31,708 nucleotides of DNA from Pseudomonadota bacterium. Its GTDB lineage: Bacteria > Pseudomonadota > Alphaproteobacteria > Sphingomonadales > Sphingomonadaceae. Positions 7,972 through 15,602 of this stretch are shown piece by piece (position 1 is the first letter of the stretch; each line of letters begins with the position of its first letter). The notes beneath the pieces are model-generated. The model had not been told where the DNA came from, did no database searches, and saw nothing but the letters and a program-made list of their open reading frames with translations. Where the stretch lies: positions 1-31,708 of the forward strand of contig JAEWCW010000082.1 in assembly GCA_023390415.1 (NCBI GenBank). The letters are read 5' to 3'. The position numbers were made by a program, and so were the translations under genes.

Positions 7972-8151
7972 TTACGCCTCGCTGGAGACGATTTCACGCC
8001 CGTTATAATGGCCGCAGGCATTGCACAGATTGTGCGGCAGGCGAAGCTCGCCGCAATTCGGGCATTCCTGATAATTGACCGGCTTCAGCGCGTCATGGCT
8101 GCGGCGCATGTTGCGCTTGGACGGCGTGGTTTTTCTCTTAGGGACGGCCAT
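7972..8151 (-). CDS. rpmF: 50S ribosomal protein L32
   Basis: A 59-residue ribosomal protein of the large subunit. It starts MAVPKRKTTPSKRNMRRSHD, the standard L32 N terminus, and has a zinc-ribbon pair CPNC (residues 30-33) and CNAC (43-46) with GHYNGREI at the end. This is the zinc-binding (C+) form. CAGGTG six bases before the ATG serves as ribosome binding site. It heads the plsX-fabH-ihfA-merR cluster, a classic order in proteobacteria. No yceD (DUF177) gene lies upstream here; a MAPEG gene diverges instead. Confidence 0.96.
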   Translation of the reverse strand: MAVPKRKTTPSKRNMRRSHDALKPVNYQECPNCGELRLPHNLCNACGHYNGREIVSSEA

Positions 8152-8263
8152 TCTGGCACCTGTTCAGTGTTTGACGTTCAATGATGTCGCGAGCACGGTG
8201 CCAGTTTCAACGACGTCGTCGGCCGCAGGGCCTGGCGGCCGGGTGCTTGCGTGAGCGGTCTGG

Positions 8264-8291
8264 CCTATAGCGATTTTGCGCGCCGTTGCAA
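8264..8291 (-). promoter_or_regulatory. Candidate sigma-70-type promoter for the rpmF cluster
   Basis: On the minus strand TTGCAA (8291-8286) and TATAGG (8269-8264) are separated by 16 bp. It would give a leader of roughly 105 nt before the rpmF ATG at 8151. The hexamers fit a weak sigma-70 pattern in a GC-rich genome. It is a pattern match only. Confidence 0.4.
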
Positions 8292-8336
8292 GCGCTGCGC
8301 CCCCGTGGCAGCGTCGCCGCGCACAAGGGGAATCCA

Positions 8337-8780
8337 ATGATCCTGCCGATCTCGCTGACCATAGCCGCCGCCGCCGCTCTGCTCCACATCTGGCTCGCTG
8401 CGCGGGTGAGCCAGCTTCGCAACCGCTACAAGATCTCGGTCGGCGACGGCGACAATCCCGCCTTGCTCCGCCGGATGCGCGCCCATGCCAATTTCGGCGA
8501 ATCGACACCGCTCTTCCTGATCCTGCTCGCACTGATTGAGCATGCGCGGGGAAGCGAGCTGTGGCTGTGGGGCGCGGCGATCCTGTTCATCGTCGCGCGC
8601 ATCCTCCACGCCTTCGGCATGGACCGCGCATCGCTCCGCATGCTCCGGATGATCGGGATGATGGGATCGACCCTGATCCTCGTCGGCCTCGCCGGCTTCG
8701 CGCTCTACATTTCCTATACGGACAGCGCCCGGCAGCGGCCGACGATCGAGATCCCGCAAGGCGCCCGGGCGGCGCGCTAG
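8337..8780 (+). CDS. MAPEG family membrane protein
   Basis: A 147-residue integral membrane protein with four predicted helices, near residues 4-22, 58-74, 79-97 and 109-130. Between the first two lies the MAPEG pattern: RNRYKISVGDGDNPALLRR followed by RAHANFGESTP. MAPEG proteins include microsomal glutathione transferases; bacterial members are mostly uncharacterised, and glutathione-dependent detoxification is only a family-level guess. The ATG at 8337 follows CAAGGGG by 6 bases. The frame is open further upstream but lacks a better site. Its TAG overlaps the CDF gene's stop on the other strand. Confidence 0.85.
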   Translation: MILPISLTIAAAAALLHIWLAARVSQLRNRYKISVGDGDNPALLRRMRAHANFGESTPLFLILLALIEHARGSELWLWGAAILFIVARILHAFGMDRASLRMLRMIGMMGSTLILVGLAGFALYISYTDSARQRPTIEIPQGARAAR

Positions 8781-9703
8781 CCGCGGTCGTCGTCGTCCGG
8801 CGGGACGAAGGAGAGCTCGGCGAGGCGCCAGCTGCGCTCCGGCGCGCCGGGCCACAAGGCCTGCAGGTCCTGCGCCGCGTCGGGCCGGACGCCGCAGACC
8901 TCGGCGTGAATGTAGCGGCCCGTCTCGCGCAGCCGGACCTCGGCCCCCGCATACTGGCGCTCGAGCTTGGCAACGAGAAGGTCGCCTTCCGGATCGGGCT
9001 TGGTGCTGCCGAGCCTGCGCGGGACGCCGTCGACGAGCTCGGCGGTCGCGATCCGGAGCGCCTTCACGCCGTCGGCGATGATGTCGATCGAGATGATCGC
9101 GGCAGCCACCGAATCGGCCCACCACCAGCCGAGCCCGAGCCCGATCACGCCAGCGAGTCCGGCGACTCCGGTCATCCAGTTCGCCTTGTTCATCTTGGCG
9201 TCGGTGAAGAGGACCTCGTCCTGGAGCCGGGTGGCGAGCGGCAGTTCCTTGTGGCCGATGATCAGCGGCGGGATGATCGAATAGACCATCGCCGCGAGCA
9301 TCACCCAGCCGGCCCAGATCTCGCGGCCGAAGATCATGACCGAGCCGACCGTCGCATGCTCGCGCGCGATCAAGGTCGAGATGGAATCCCAAAGGAGCGT
9401 GAGGCCGACGGTGGCGAGCGCGACCGCTGCGACAAGGAAGGCGAGGCTGTGGCCGCGGTGAAAGCCGAACGGGAATTTCTTGGTCGGCGGCCGCGCCTCG
9501 AAGCGAATCGCGATCAGGAAGACGAACGGCGGGATCAGGCCCAGAGTGTCCTCCACCCAGGCGGTCTTCATCGTCTGGCTCTGGCCCATGGCGAGGCCCA
9601 TCACCACGATGATGCTGATCGTCCACCCGACGTTCCAATATTCGAGCCGCATTGCGCGGCGGACGTCGTCGCGAAGCTCGGCGGGGAAATTGTCCAGCCT
9701 CAC
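8777..9703 (-). CDS. Cation diffusion facilitator (CDF) family transporter, divergent
   Basis: A 308-residue protein with about six membrane segments and a C-terminal cytoplasmic domain, typical of CDF metal/proton antiporters. FPFGFHRGHSLAFL after the second helix corresponds to the CDF K/R-x-x-F-G-x-x-R region, and WWWADSVAAAIISI resembles a late CDF helix. Two of the usual metal ligands in helix 2 and both in helix 5 are hard to find: helix 2 reads WVEDTLGLIP, with one Asp, and helix 5 reads NKANWMTG where HxxxD is expected. It may therefore carry another ion or work differently. The GTG start at 9703 overlaps the stop of the lipoprotein gene (GTGA), and GGAAG lies upstream. A longer frame to 9850 overlaps the lipoprotein gene and is rejected. 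Confidence 0.85.
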   Translation of the reverse strand: MRLDNFPAELRDDVRRAMRLEYWNVGWTISIIVVMGLAMGQSQTMKTAWVEDTLGLIPPFVFLIAIRFEARPPTKKFPFGFHRGHSLAFLVAAVALATVGLTLLWDSISTLIAREHATVGSVMIFGREIWAGWVMLAAMVYSIIPPLIIGHKELPLATRLQDEVLFTDAKMNKANWMTGVAGLAGVIGLGLGWWWADSVAAAIISIDIIADGVKALRIATAELVDGVPRRLGSTKPDPEGDLLVAKLERQYAGAEVRLRETGRYIHAEVCGVRPDAAQDLQALWPGAPERSWRLAELSFVPPDDDDRG

Positions 9704-10146
9704 CCGCGGCTTCCACTGGCGCCGCGGGCGTGGTGCTCGAGCAGCATGATCCACGCATTCTCGCCGTTGCGCGCGATCGGCGAGACGATCCGCGCGGGCT
9801 CGCCCCCGAGCTGGGTCAGCGGCTCGAGGATCGCCACCCGCCCCAGCCACGGGCTCTTCTCGGCGACCGTTCCGACGACGAGGTCGAGACCGCCTTCCTC
9901 AAGCTTGAGAAGCAGCGGCTCCGCCGCCCCTTCGGTGACCACCGGCTGCGCACCGGTCGCCCGCGCCACGCGGAGGAGGAAGTCGCGCTCGCGGTGGGCA
10001 TCGTCGCGATGATCGCCGGACGAGATCAGGCCGACACGGAAGACATGCTCGGCGCGCACCCGCTCGAGCGTGCCCTCCGGATCCCGGGGCATCTCGCCGC
10101 AAGCCGCAAGCAGCAGCAGCCCGGCCGCTGACAGACGCAAAATCAT
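9700..10146 (-). CDS. Short lipoprotein resembling one lobe of a periplasmic solute-binding protein
   Basis: A 148-residue protein. The signal sequence ends in LLLLAAC, a lipobox with the acylated Cys at residue 16, so it should be anchored to a membrane and face the periplasm. After it, VRAEHVFRVGLIS and LEEGGLDLVVGTV resemble pieces of family 3 solute-binding proteins (FRVGL...; ...GxxDLVxGT). Full-length members are 230-280 residues, so this one has room for about one lobe. It is translationally coupled to the CDF gene by GTGA, so the pair probably works together; a metal chaperone or sensor role would be inference. Confidence 0.7.
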   Translation of the reverse strand: MILRLSAAGLLLLAACGEMPRDPEGTLERVRAEHVFRVGLISSGDHRDDAHRERDFLLRVARATGAQPVVTEGAAEPLLLKLEEGGLDLVVGTVAEKSPWLGRVAILEPLTQLGGEPARIVSPIARNGENAWIMLLEHHARGASGSRG

Positions 10147-10186
10147 TACGGGCGCAGAACGCTCGTCGCCCGCTAGGCGTTCCCGA

Positions 10187-10849
10187 TCAGCTGCGCGCGA
10201 GCGCGCGGTCTCCGACGAACGGATTGCTCTGCCGCTCGCGGCCGAAGGTGGACATCGGCCCGTGGCCAGGGACGAAGGCGGTGTCGTCCCCGAGCGGCCA
10301 GAGCTTGGTGGTGATCGCGTCGATCAGATCCTGATGGTTGCCCATCGGAAAGTCGGTGCGGCCGATCGAGCCCTGGAAGAGGACGTCGCCAACGATCGCG
10401 AGCTTCGATTGCGGATGGTGGAAGACCACATGGCCGGGCGTGTGGCCCGGGCAATGATAGACGTCGAAGACGAGCTTGCCGACGGTGACGGTGTCGCCGT
10501 CGTCCAGCCAGCGGTCCGATTCGAACGGCTGGCCGGGAATGCCGTAGCGCGCACCGTCCTCGGCGAGCCGGTCGATCCAGAATTTGTCGGCGATGTGCGG
10601 CCCCTCGATCTTCACGCCCAATTCGTCGGCGAGGATCTTGGCCGATCCGCAATGGTCGATATGGCCGTGGGTGAGCAGGATCTTCTCGATCGTCACCCCC
10701 TGCTCGCGCGCCGCCGCCTTGAGCCGGTCGAGATCGCCGCCGGGATCGGTGAAGGTGCCCCGCATCGTCTCGGTGCACCAGATGAGGCAGCAATTCTGCT
10801 GCAGCGGGGTCACCGGGATGATCGCGGCTTTGATCGGGGAGGAAGCCAT
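10187..10849 (-). CDS. Glyoxalase II-like MBL-fold metal hydrolase
   Basis: A 220-residue metallo-beta-lactamase-fold hydrolase of the YcbL/hydroxyacylglutathione hydrolase type. The metal motif THGHIDH gives His61, His63, Asp65 and His66. Further ligands come from CPGHTPGHVVF, IVGDVLFQGSIGRTD and VPGHGP. No signal peptide, so cytoplasmic. It likely hydrolyses a thioester such as lactoylglutathione; the substrate cannot be read from sequence. It lies 40 bp upstream of the lipoprotein-CDF pair on the same strand and could share a transcript. The start ATG at 10849 lacks a clear ribosome binding site. Confidence 0.9.
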   Translation of the reverse strand: MASSPIKAAIIPVTPLQQNCCLIWCTETMRGTFTDPGGDLDRLKAAAREQGVTIEKILLTHGHIDHCGSAKILADELGVKIEGPHIADKFWIDRLAEDGARYGIPGQPFESDRWLDDGDTVTVGKLVFDVYHCPGHTPGHVVFHHPQSKLAIVGDVLFQGSIGRTDFPMGNHQDLIDAITTKLWPLGDDTAFVPGHGPMSTFGRERQSNPFVGDRALARS

Positions 10850-10917
10850 GGCGCGGACATGGCGGTGGCTTCCCGCTTATGCAAGCGCACCCCGCCATCG
10901 CTGGCGCCCTGACATAG

Positions 10918-10942
10918 AACCGAAATGGCGCTCTATTCGGTT
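10918..10942. promoter_or_regulatory. Operator-like dyad AACCGAA-N11-TTCGGTT
   Basis: A perfect 7 bp inverted repeat with an 11 bp centre, in the 196 bp between divergent genes (MBL hydrolase and M15 peptidase). The arm centres are 18 bp apart, a spacing that would suit a dimeric regulator on one face of the helix. A TTGACT that could be a -35 for the M15 gene follows at 10953. Binding protein unknown. Confidence 0.35.
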
Positions 10943-11045
10943 GGACCTCCAATTGACTGAGCGGGGTCCTTTGATAGCCTCGGCGCCTCGATCACAGGTT
11001 CGTTGCACTCCTCTTCTCCCGACGCTGCAGTGAAAGGGCCGCATC

Positions 11046-11876
11046 ATGGGAAAGGTGACTTACGACATTCTGCGGGGCGCGCTCGGCTCCGACGTGGTGC
11101 GACTTCAGACGTTCCTCAACGACAGGGAAGGCGCAGGCCTCGTCATCGACGGAGTCTTTGGCAGCGGAACGTCGAACGCGATCAAGGTCTTCGAGACCAG
11201 AAATCATCTTCCCGTGACCGGCCAATGTGCCGGCGCCACGCTCGAAAAGCTGCGCGAGCTCGGCTTCAAGGCGGTCGAGTTCGAGGTCAGCCCCGCAAAT
11301 TCCGGCCCCGGTTTCCCGCCAACGCCGAACCAATTGCCCCAGCCGACTGCAGCCATCACCGCCAGCCTGTTCGGGACGTTTCAGTTCGAGCACGCGCCCA
11401 CGCCCGACAACAAGGAAGCCATCCGCATTCTCGGCGGCTGGCAGGCGGACAATATCGTGACGGTCCTCATCCCGCAGCTGGTCGGCGTGCCTATCCCGAT
11501 CAGCTCGACCAAGGCGATCCTCTCCAAGGGGAAAGTCCAGGTGCACAAGAAGGCCAAGGATAAGGTCGTGGCGCTGTTCCAGGCGTGGGACGATGCCGGA
11601 CTCGCCGATCGGATCCTGACCTGGGATGGCAGCTTCAATCCCCGGCTGAAGCGGAAGAAGACGGTGGCGATTCCCGCCAATCTCTCGAATCACAGCTTCG
11701 GATCGACCTTCGACATCAATGCGGGGCTCAATCCGCTCGGCACCGCTCCCGCTGCCATGGGCCGGCGCGGCTGCGTCCGCGAACTGGTCGCCATCGCCAA
11801 CAAGAATGGCTTCTATTGGGGCGGCCATTTCCTATCGAGCCCGGACGGCATGCATTTCGAGGTGTCGAAGCTCTGA
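11046..11876 (+). CDS. Peptidoglycan-binding domain plus M15 family metallopeptidase
   Basis: A 276-residue protein. Residues 8-75 form a peptidoglycan-binding (PG_binding_1) domain: LGSDVVRLQTFLN, VIDGVFGSGTSNAIKVFE. The C-terminal part is an M15 (VanY/endolysin-like) zinc peptidase: SNHSFGSTFD gives Ser214, His216 and Asp223 of SxHxxGxxxD, and DGMHFEV supplies His270. M15 enzymes cut D-Ala-D-Ala or L-Ala-D-Glu bonds in wall peptides. No signal peptide or membrane helix is seen, unlike most host VanY proteins; this resembles phage endolysins, or a secreted protein with another route. The ATG at 11046 follows GAAAGGG by 7 bases. No other phage gene is nearby. Confidence 0.85.
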   Translation: MGKVTYDILRGALGSDVVRLQTFLNDREGAGLVIDGVFGSGTSNAIKVFETRNHLPVTGQCAGATLEKLRELGFKAVEFEVSPANSGPGFPPTPNQLPQPTAAITASLFGTFQFEHAPTPDNKEAIRILGGWQADNIVTVLIPQLVGVPIPISSTKAILSKGKVQVHKKAKDKVVALFQAWDDAGLADRILTWDGSFNPRLKRKKTVAIPANLSNHSFGSTFDINAGLNPLGTAPAAMGRRGCVRELVAIANKNGFYWGGHFLSSPDGMHFEVSKL

Positions 11877-11917
11877 TCGCCCTTATCCGGCTGCGGCGGG
11901 CGCGCTAGGCTGCCGCC

Positions 11918-12670
11918 GTGTACCGGCTCCTCGCCCTATTGCTCATCCTCGTCGCCGCCCCGGCCGCGGCGCAGGATCTCGACGTGCCCTACGTCCCGAC
12001 GCCGACTGCGGTGGTGGAGCGGATGATGGCGCTCGGCGCGGTCGGCCCGGAGACCTACCTGATCGATCTCGGATCAGGCGACGGGCGGATCGCGCTCGCG
12101 GCTGCGCGGCGCGGGGCACGCGCCCTAGGCGTCGATCTCGACCCGATGCGGGTAGCCGAGGCGCAGGCGTCGGCTCGGCTTGAGGGGCTGGAGGGCCGCG
12201 CCCGCTTCCGCCGGCAGGATCTGTTCGACACGCCGCTCCGCGAGTCGCACGTCGTCACCCTCTATCTGCTTCCGAATGTGAACCTGCGCCTCCGCCCCCG
12301 CCTGCTCACCGAGCTGAGACCCGGCACCCGGGTGCTAAGCCACAATTTCGACATGGGCGACTGGCGCCCCGACGCCCAGGAGGAGATCGGCGCCTCGCGG
12401 CTGTTCCTGTGGGTGGTGCCAGCCGTGGTCGGCGGCGCCTGGACGATGACCCTCGCCGACGGCACCATGCTGCCGCTGGAGATCGAGCAGGTCTTTCAGC
12501 AGGGGAGCGGCACGCTCGGCGGCGCCACGCTGACCGACGTCAGCCTCAGCGGCACCGCCTTCCGCTTCACCGCTGGCGGGCGCAGCTTTCACGGGATCGT
12601 CGGCGACGCCGCGATCACCCCTGACCCTGCCTCAGCCGAGCAGGGCTGGGTCGCGCGCCGCGCCGAATGA
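11918..12670 (+). CDS. SAM-dependent methyltransferase-fold protein with N-terminal signal peptide
   Basis: A 250-residue protein. Residues 1-19 are a signal peptide ending APAAA before QDLDVPYVPTP. A class I methyltransferase core follows: LIDLGSGDGRIALAAAR is motif I, GVDLDP motif II, and VVTLYLLPNVN with a later LSHNFDMGDW the region after it. The core resembles the FAM173/ATPSCKMT-type lysine methyltransferases. About 100 residues after residue 150 form a beta-rich tail of unknown role. Start is GTG at 11918; no strong ribosome binding site, and the frame has no better start. The signal peptide is odd because SAM is cytoplasmic. It lies 41 bp after the M15 gene and its stop abuts the M49-like gene's stop with no gap. 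Confidence 0.8.
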   Translation: MYRLLALLLILVAAPAAAQDLDVPYVPTPTAVVERMMALGAVGPETYLIDLGSGDGRIALAAARRGARALGVDLDPMRVAEAQASARLEGLEGRARFRRQDLFDTPLRESHVVTLYLLPNVNLRLRPRLLTELRPGTRVLSHNFDMGDWRPDAQEEIGASRLFLWVVPAVVGGAWTMTLADGTMLPLEIEQVFQQGSGTLGGATLTDVSLSGTAFRFTAGGRSFHGIVGDAAITPDPASAEQGWVARRAE

Positions 12671-14473
12671 TCATTCGCCGAGCGCGGCGTAGGTGAACAG
12701 ACGGAAGCGGTAGCGCTGCTGCGCACGAATGTTCGAGGCGAGACGGCCATGAAGCTGCTCGTCCCACGTCGCCCAGCGGGTAATAAAGGCGTCGGAGCGC
12801 GCGCGGTCGCCCGCATCCTGGACCGCCAGAACCTCGCGAAGCAGCGCCTCGACCGCCGCCGAATAGCGGGCGTAGTCGATCGAGAGCCGCGCCGTCGCCG
12901 GATCGAAGCGCAGGACTCCGCGATCGAGGAACCAGTTGAACTGCATCAGCTGCATCGTTTGGTACGGCTGGTCGCGCCGCGGGCGGTTGTTCTGGAGGGT
13001 CCGGAAGATCCCGCTCGCGTAGAGCGAGCGCAGCTGCGCCTCATCATAATAGCCGCTCTCGCGAAGCCGCGGCCCGGCGAAGAGCGAGACCAGGTCCGCC
13101 TTCATCTCCTCGAGCAGGTTCGAATCGGCGCCGAGGGCATCGTCGAGCGTGCGGCCGTCGCGGGTCCGGTCGACGCCGAGATAATGTCCGACCTCGTGCC
13201 AGAGCGTGCGCTGGAAATTGCTGTCTGCGGTGAGGTGATCGCCGAACTGCGGCGCCACCGCGGCGCGCCAGCTGTCGCCGTTGGCACCGAAAATCTCGGG
13301 CGCGCGCATGATGTTGGTGCGGAGCAGGATGGTCCGGCCGTAGCGCTCGGTAATGTGGGTCTCGTTGGGGAGGATCGAGGCGGTGTTGCCGCCGCGCGAC
13401 TGGCCGAAATCGGCGATCACGTCGTAGACGCCGACCGGGATGTCCTCGCGGATCCGCTTGCGACGGTCATAGGGCAGCACGTTCTCGATCGCCTGTAGTC
13501 CCTGCAAGCCTCGGCGGAGCGCCTCGGTCTCCTCCCGGCGCGTGCCGAGGATGCTCAGCGAGTAGAAAGCACGGGTGCCGAGCAGCTCGTCGTCATAGGT
13601 CTCGTAGGCGCCGATCTGCGCGTTGAGATTGTTGAACCGGCCGGTGATCCAGGAGGCGTCGCCGGATTCGTAGTCGTTGGTGAGGAGATCGCGGGCGCGG
13701 TTGCGCAGATAGCGCGCGAATTGCGGGTCCTCCGGCGCGATCGCGAACGCGGCCTCGTTGAGCAGGCCGAAGGCGCGAACCATCTCGTCGGCATAGGCCA
13801 CCGCATAAGGGACGGCGTAGAGGGTGGTCCGGTCCGGCCGCTCGGCCAGCACCTGCAGCCCGTGGAGAAGTTCAGGATGGAGGACGTTCAGGACCTCGTG
13901 GCGGTGGATCGCCGCGATGTCCGCGGCCAGCGACAGCTCGTCTGCGCGGCGCACCACCGACCGCAGGTCGGTGAGCTCGGCACGCTGCAGCGGATGGGCG
14001 GCAAGATAGGCGTCGAACTCTTCGCGGGTGAGGTCCCACGGATAGACGTTCTTGCCCGGCGGCGCCGGATCGACCCGAAGGAAGGGCTCGCGGCGATTGT
14101 CGAGCGTCGTCGCAATCGGACCCTGGAACAGCCGATAGAGCGTCGCCGCGTCGCTTCCCGGCTCGAGCGCGTCGCGCACGGCAAGCGCGCTGCGGTGGCG
14201 CTGCGCCTCGTACAGACGCTGGAAGATCTCGCCGACCTGGATCAGCTTGGCCACCGTCTCGCGCTCGCGTTCGCTGAGATGCGAAAGATCGGGCGCGAGC
14301 CTGGTCGTCTGCGTCCGATCGAGGATCTCGCGCATCTGGGCCGGCGTCCACAGGGCGACGTCGGCGGCTCGCTGAGGCGCCGGCACGGGCGGCGCGATCG
14401 TCGCCGTTTGGGGCGGCGCTGTGCTGCATGCGGCGGTGGTGGCGAACAGGAGGGCGGAAGCGAGTTTCTTCAT
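12671..14473 (-). CDS. M49 (dipeptidyl peptidase III)-like lipoprotein metallopeptidase
   Basis: A 600-residue protein starting with a lipoprotein signal; the lipobox TTAAC puts the acylated Cys at residue 16. The zinc motif is HEVGH at 426-430, with Glu455/Glu456 in EEMKADLVSLF as probable third ligand, the spacing and sequence seen in the M49 family. Classical DPP III enzymes have a six-residue HExxGH; this one has five residues, HExxH. Other fits are ARYLRNRARDLLTNDYESGD and IGAYETYDD, which match M49-type proteins. DPP III enzymes remove dipeptides from oligopeptides; this one would act in the periplasm or at a membrane. Some relatives are annotated as Zn-dependent hydrolases or Nudix-associated proteins. 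AKR lies 51 bp upstream on the same strand. Confidence 0.75.
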   Translation of the reverse strand: MKKLASALLFATTAACSTAPPQTATIAPPVPAPQRAADVALWTPAQMREILDRTQTTRLAPDLSHLSERERETVAKLIQVGEIFQRLYEAQRHRSALAVRDALEPGSDAATLYRLFQGPIATTLDNRREPFLRVDPAPPGKNVYPWDLTREEFDAYLAAHPLQRAELTDLRSVVRRADELSLAADIAAIHRHEVLNVLHPELLHGLQVLAERPDRTTLYAVPYAVAYADEMVRAFGLLNEAAFAIAPEDPQFARYLRNRARDLLTNDYESGDASWITGRFNNLNAQIGAYETYDDELLGTRAFYSLSILGTRREETEALRRGLQGLQAIENVLPYDRRKRIREDIPVGVYDVIADFGQSRGGNTASILPNETHITERYGRTILLRTNIMRAPEIFGANGDSWRAAVAPQFGDHLTADSNFQRTLWHEVGHYLGVDRTRDGRTLDDALGADSNLLEEMKADLVSLFAGPRLRESGYYDEAQLRSLYASGIFRTLQNNRPRRDQPYQTMQLMQFNWFLDRGVLRFDPATARLSIDYARYSAAVEALLREVLAVQDAGDRARSDAFITRWATWDEQLHGRLASNIRAQQRYRFRLFTYAALGE

Positions 14474-14524
14474 TCGGTCGATCTCGCCCCCTCGACGGCT
14501 GCGGTCAAGCGGCCCTCCATCCAG

Positions 14525-15472
14525 TCAGCGCGACCCGACCTCGTCGATGATTCGCTCCGCCTCGGCGAACAAAGCCGGGTCCACGGAGGCGCCCGAAGCC
14601 ACCACATTCTCCTCGACCTGCTCTGGCCGCGAGGCGCCGATGATCGCCGAGGCGACGTTGGGCTCGCGCAGCACCCAGGCGAGGGCGAATTGGCTCAAGC
14701 TAAGGCCGGCCTCGGCGGCGACGGGCTTCAGGCGCTGGACCGCGGCGAGCAGTTCGGGGTCCATCAGCCGGCTCATATAGCCGCCCATCTCGTCGCTGGT
14801 CGCGCGGCTGCCCGCCGGCGGCGGCGCGTCGGGGCTGTACTTGCCGGTCAGCACGCCCTGGGCGAGCGGCGACCAGACGATCTGCGAGATGCCGTTGGCC
14901 GCGCAGAGCGGGATCACCTCCTTCTCGGGCTCGCGCCAGAGCAAGGAATATTGCGGCTGGCTGGAGACGAACTTGTCCACTCCCGGCATTTCCAGCGCCG
15001 CTTTGATCTTGTCCGCCGGCCATTCCGAGAAGCCGAGCCAGCGCACCTTGCCGCTCTCGACGGCGCGGGTCAGCGCCTCCATCGTCTCCTCGAGCGGAGT
15101 CTCGTCGTCATAGCGATGGCATTGGTAGAGATCGATGACATCGGTCCTGAGCCGCTCCAGCGACGCATCGAGCTGCTTCTCGATCTGCGCGCGCGACAGG
15201 CCGCGATCGCTGTCCGACATCGGGAAGTAGAGCTTGGTCGCCAGAACGTAGGAATCCCGCGGCCGCCCCTGAAGCGCCTCGCCGAGAAAACTCTCCGCCG
15301 CACCGCGCCCGTAGACGTTGGCGGTGTCTATGAAGTTGATCCCGAGCTCCAGCGCCCGATTGAGGCACGCCCGCGCCTTGTCCGCCTCGACCCCGACGCC
15401 GTAGGTCAGCCACGATCCGAGAGAGATTTCGGAGACCTTGAGGTCGCTCGATCCGAGTTGGCGGTATTGCAT
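14525..15472 (-). CDS. Aldo/keto reductase
   Basis: A 315-residue NADPH-dependent oxidoreductase with TIM-barrel fold. The catalytic set is visible: FIDTANVYG (Asp and Tyr), VLATKLYF (Lys) and DLYQCHRYD (His). The C-terminal coenzyme-binding region has ALAWVLREPNVASAIIGASRPEQ. The sequence is of the YghZ/Kv-beta type, which reduces aldehydes such as methylglyoxal; the substrate cannot be told. The start ATG at 15472 is preceded by GGAGGA with 7 base spacing. A longer frame to 15526 is possible but has no ribosome binding site. Confidence 0.92.
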   Translation of the reverse strand: MQYRQLGSSDLKVSEISLGSWLTYGVGVEADKARACLNRALELGINFIDTANVYGRGAAESFLGEALQGRPRDSYVLATKLYFPMSDSDRGLSRAQIEKQLDASLERLRTDVIDLYQCHRYDDETPLEETMEALTRAVESGKVRWLGFSEWPADKIKAALEMPGVDKFVSSQPQYSLLWREPEKEVIPLCAANGISQIVWSPLAQGVLTGKYSPDAPPPAGSRATSDEMGGYMSRLMDPELLAAVQRLKPVAAEAGLSLSQFALAWVLREPNVASAIIGASRPEQVEENVVASGASVDPALFAEAERIIDEVGSR

Positions 15473-15602
15473 TGCCGAATCCTCCGCGAGGGCCTCCGCT
15501 CTCGCGCCGGCGGTCGCCAGGGTCAAGCGGGCCTTCCGGCAATCCTGCGTTCAGGGCGGCCGATGCTTTCTCGGAACGTGAAGCGTCACTTGGGGGAAGT
15601 CG

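Noticed and set aside
8777..9850. Longer CDF start at 9850
   Set aside because: It would overlap the lipoprotein gene by about 150 bp and the added residues are Arg/Ala-rich shadow; the GTG at 9703 with a GTGA junction fits better.
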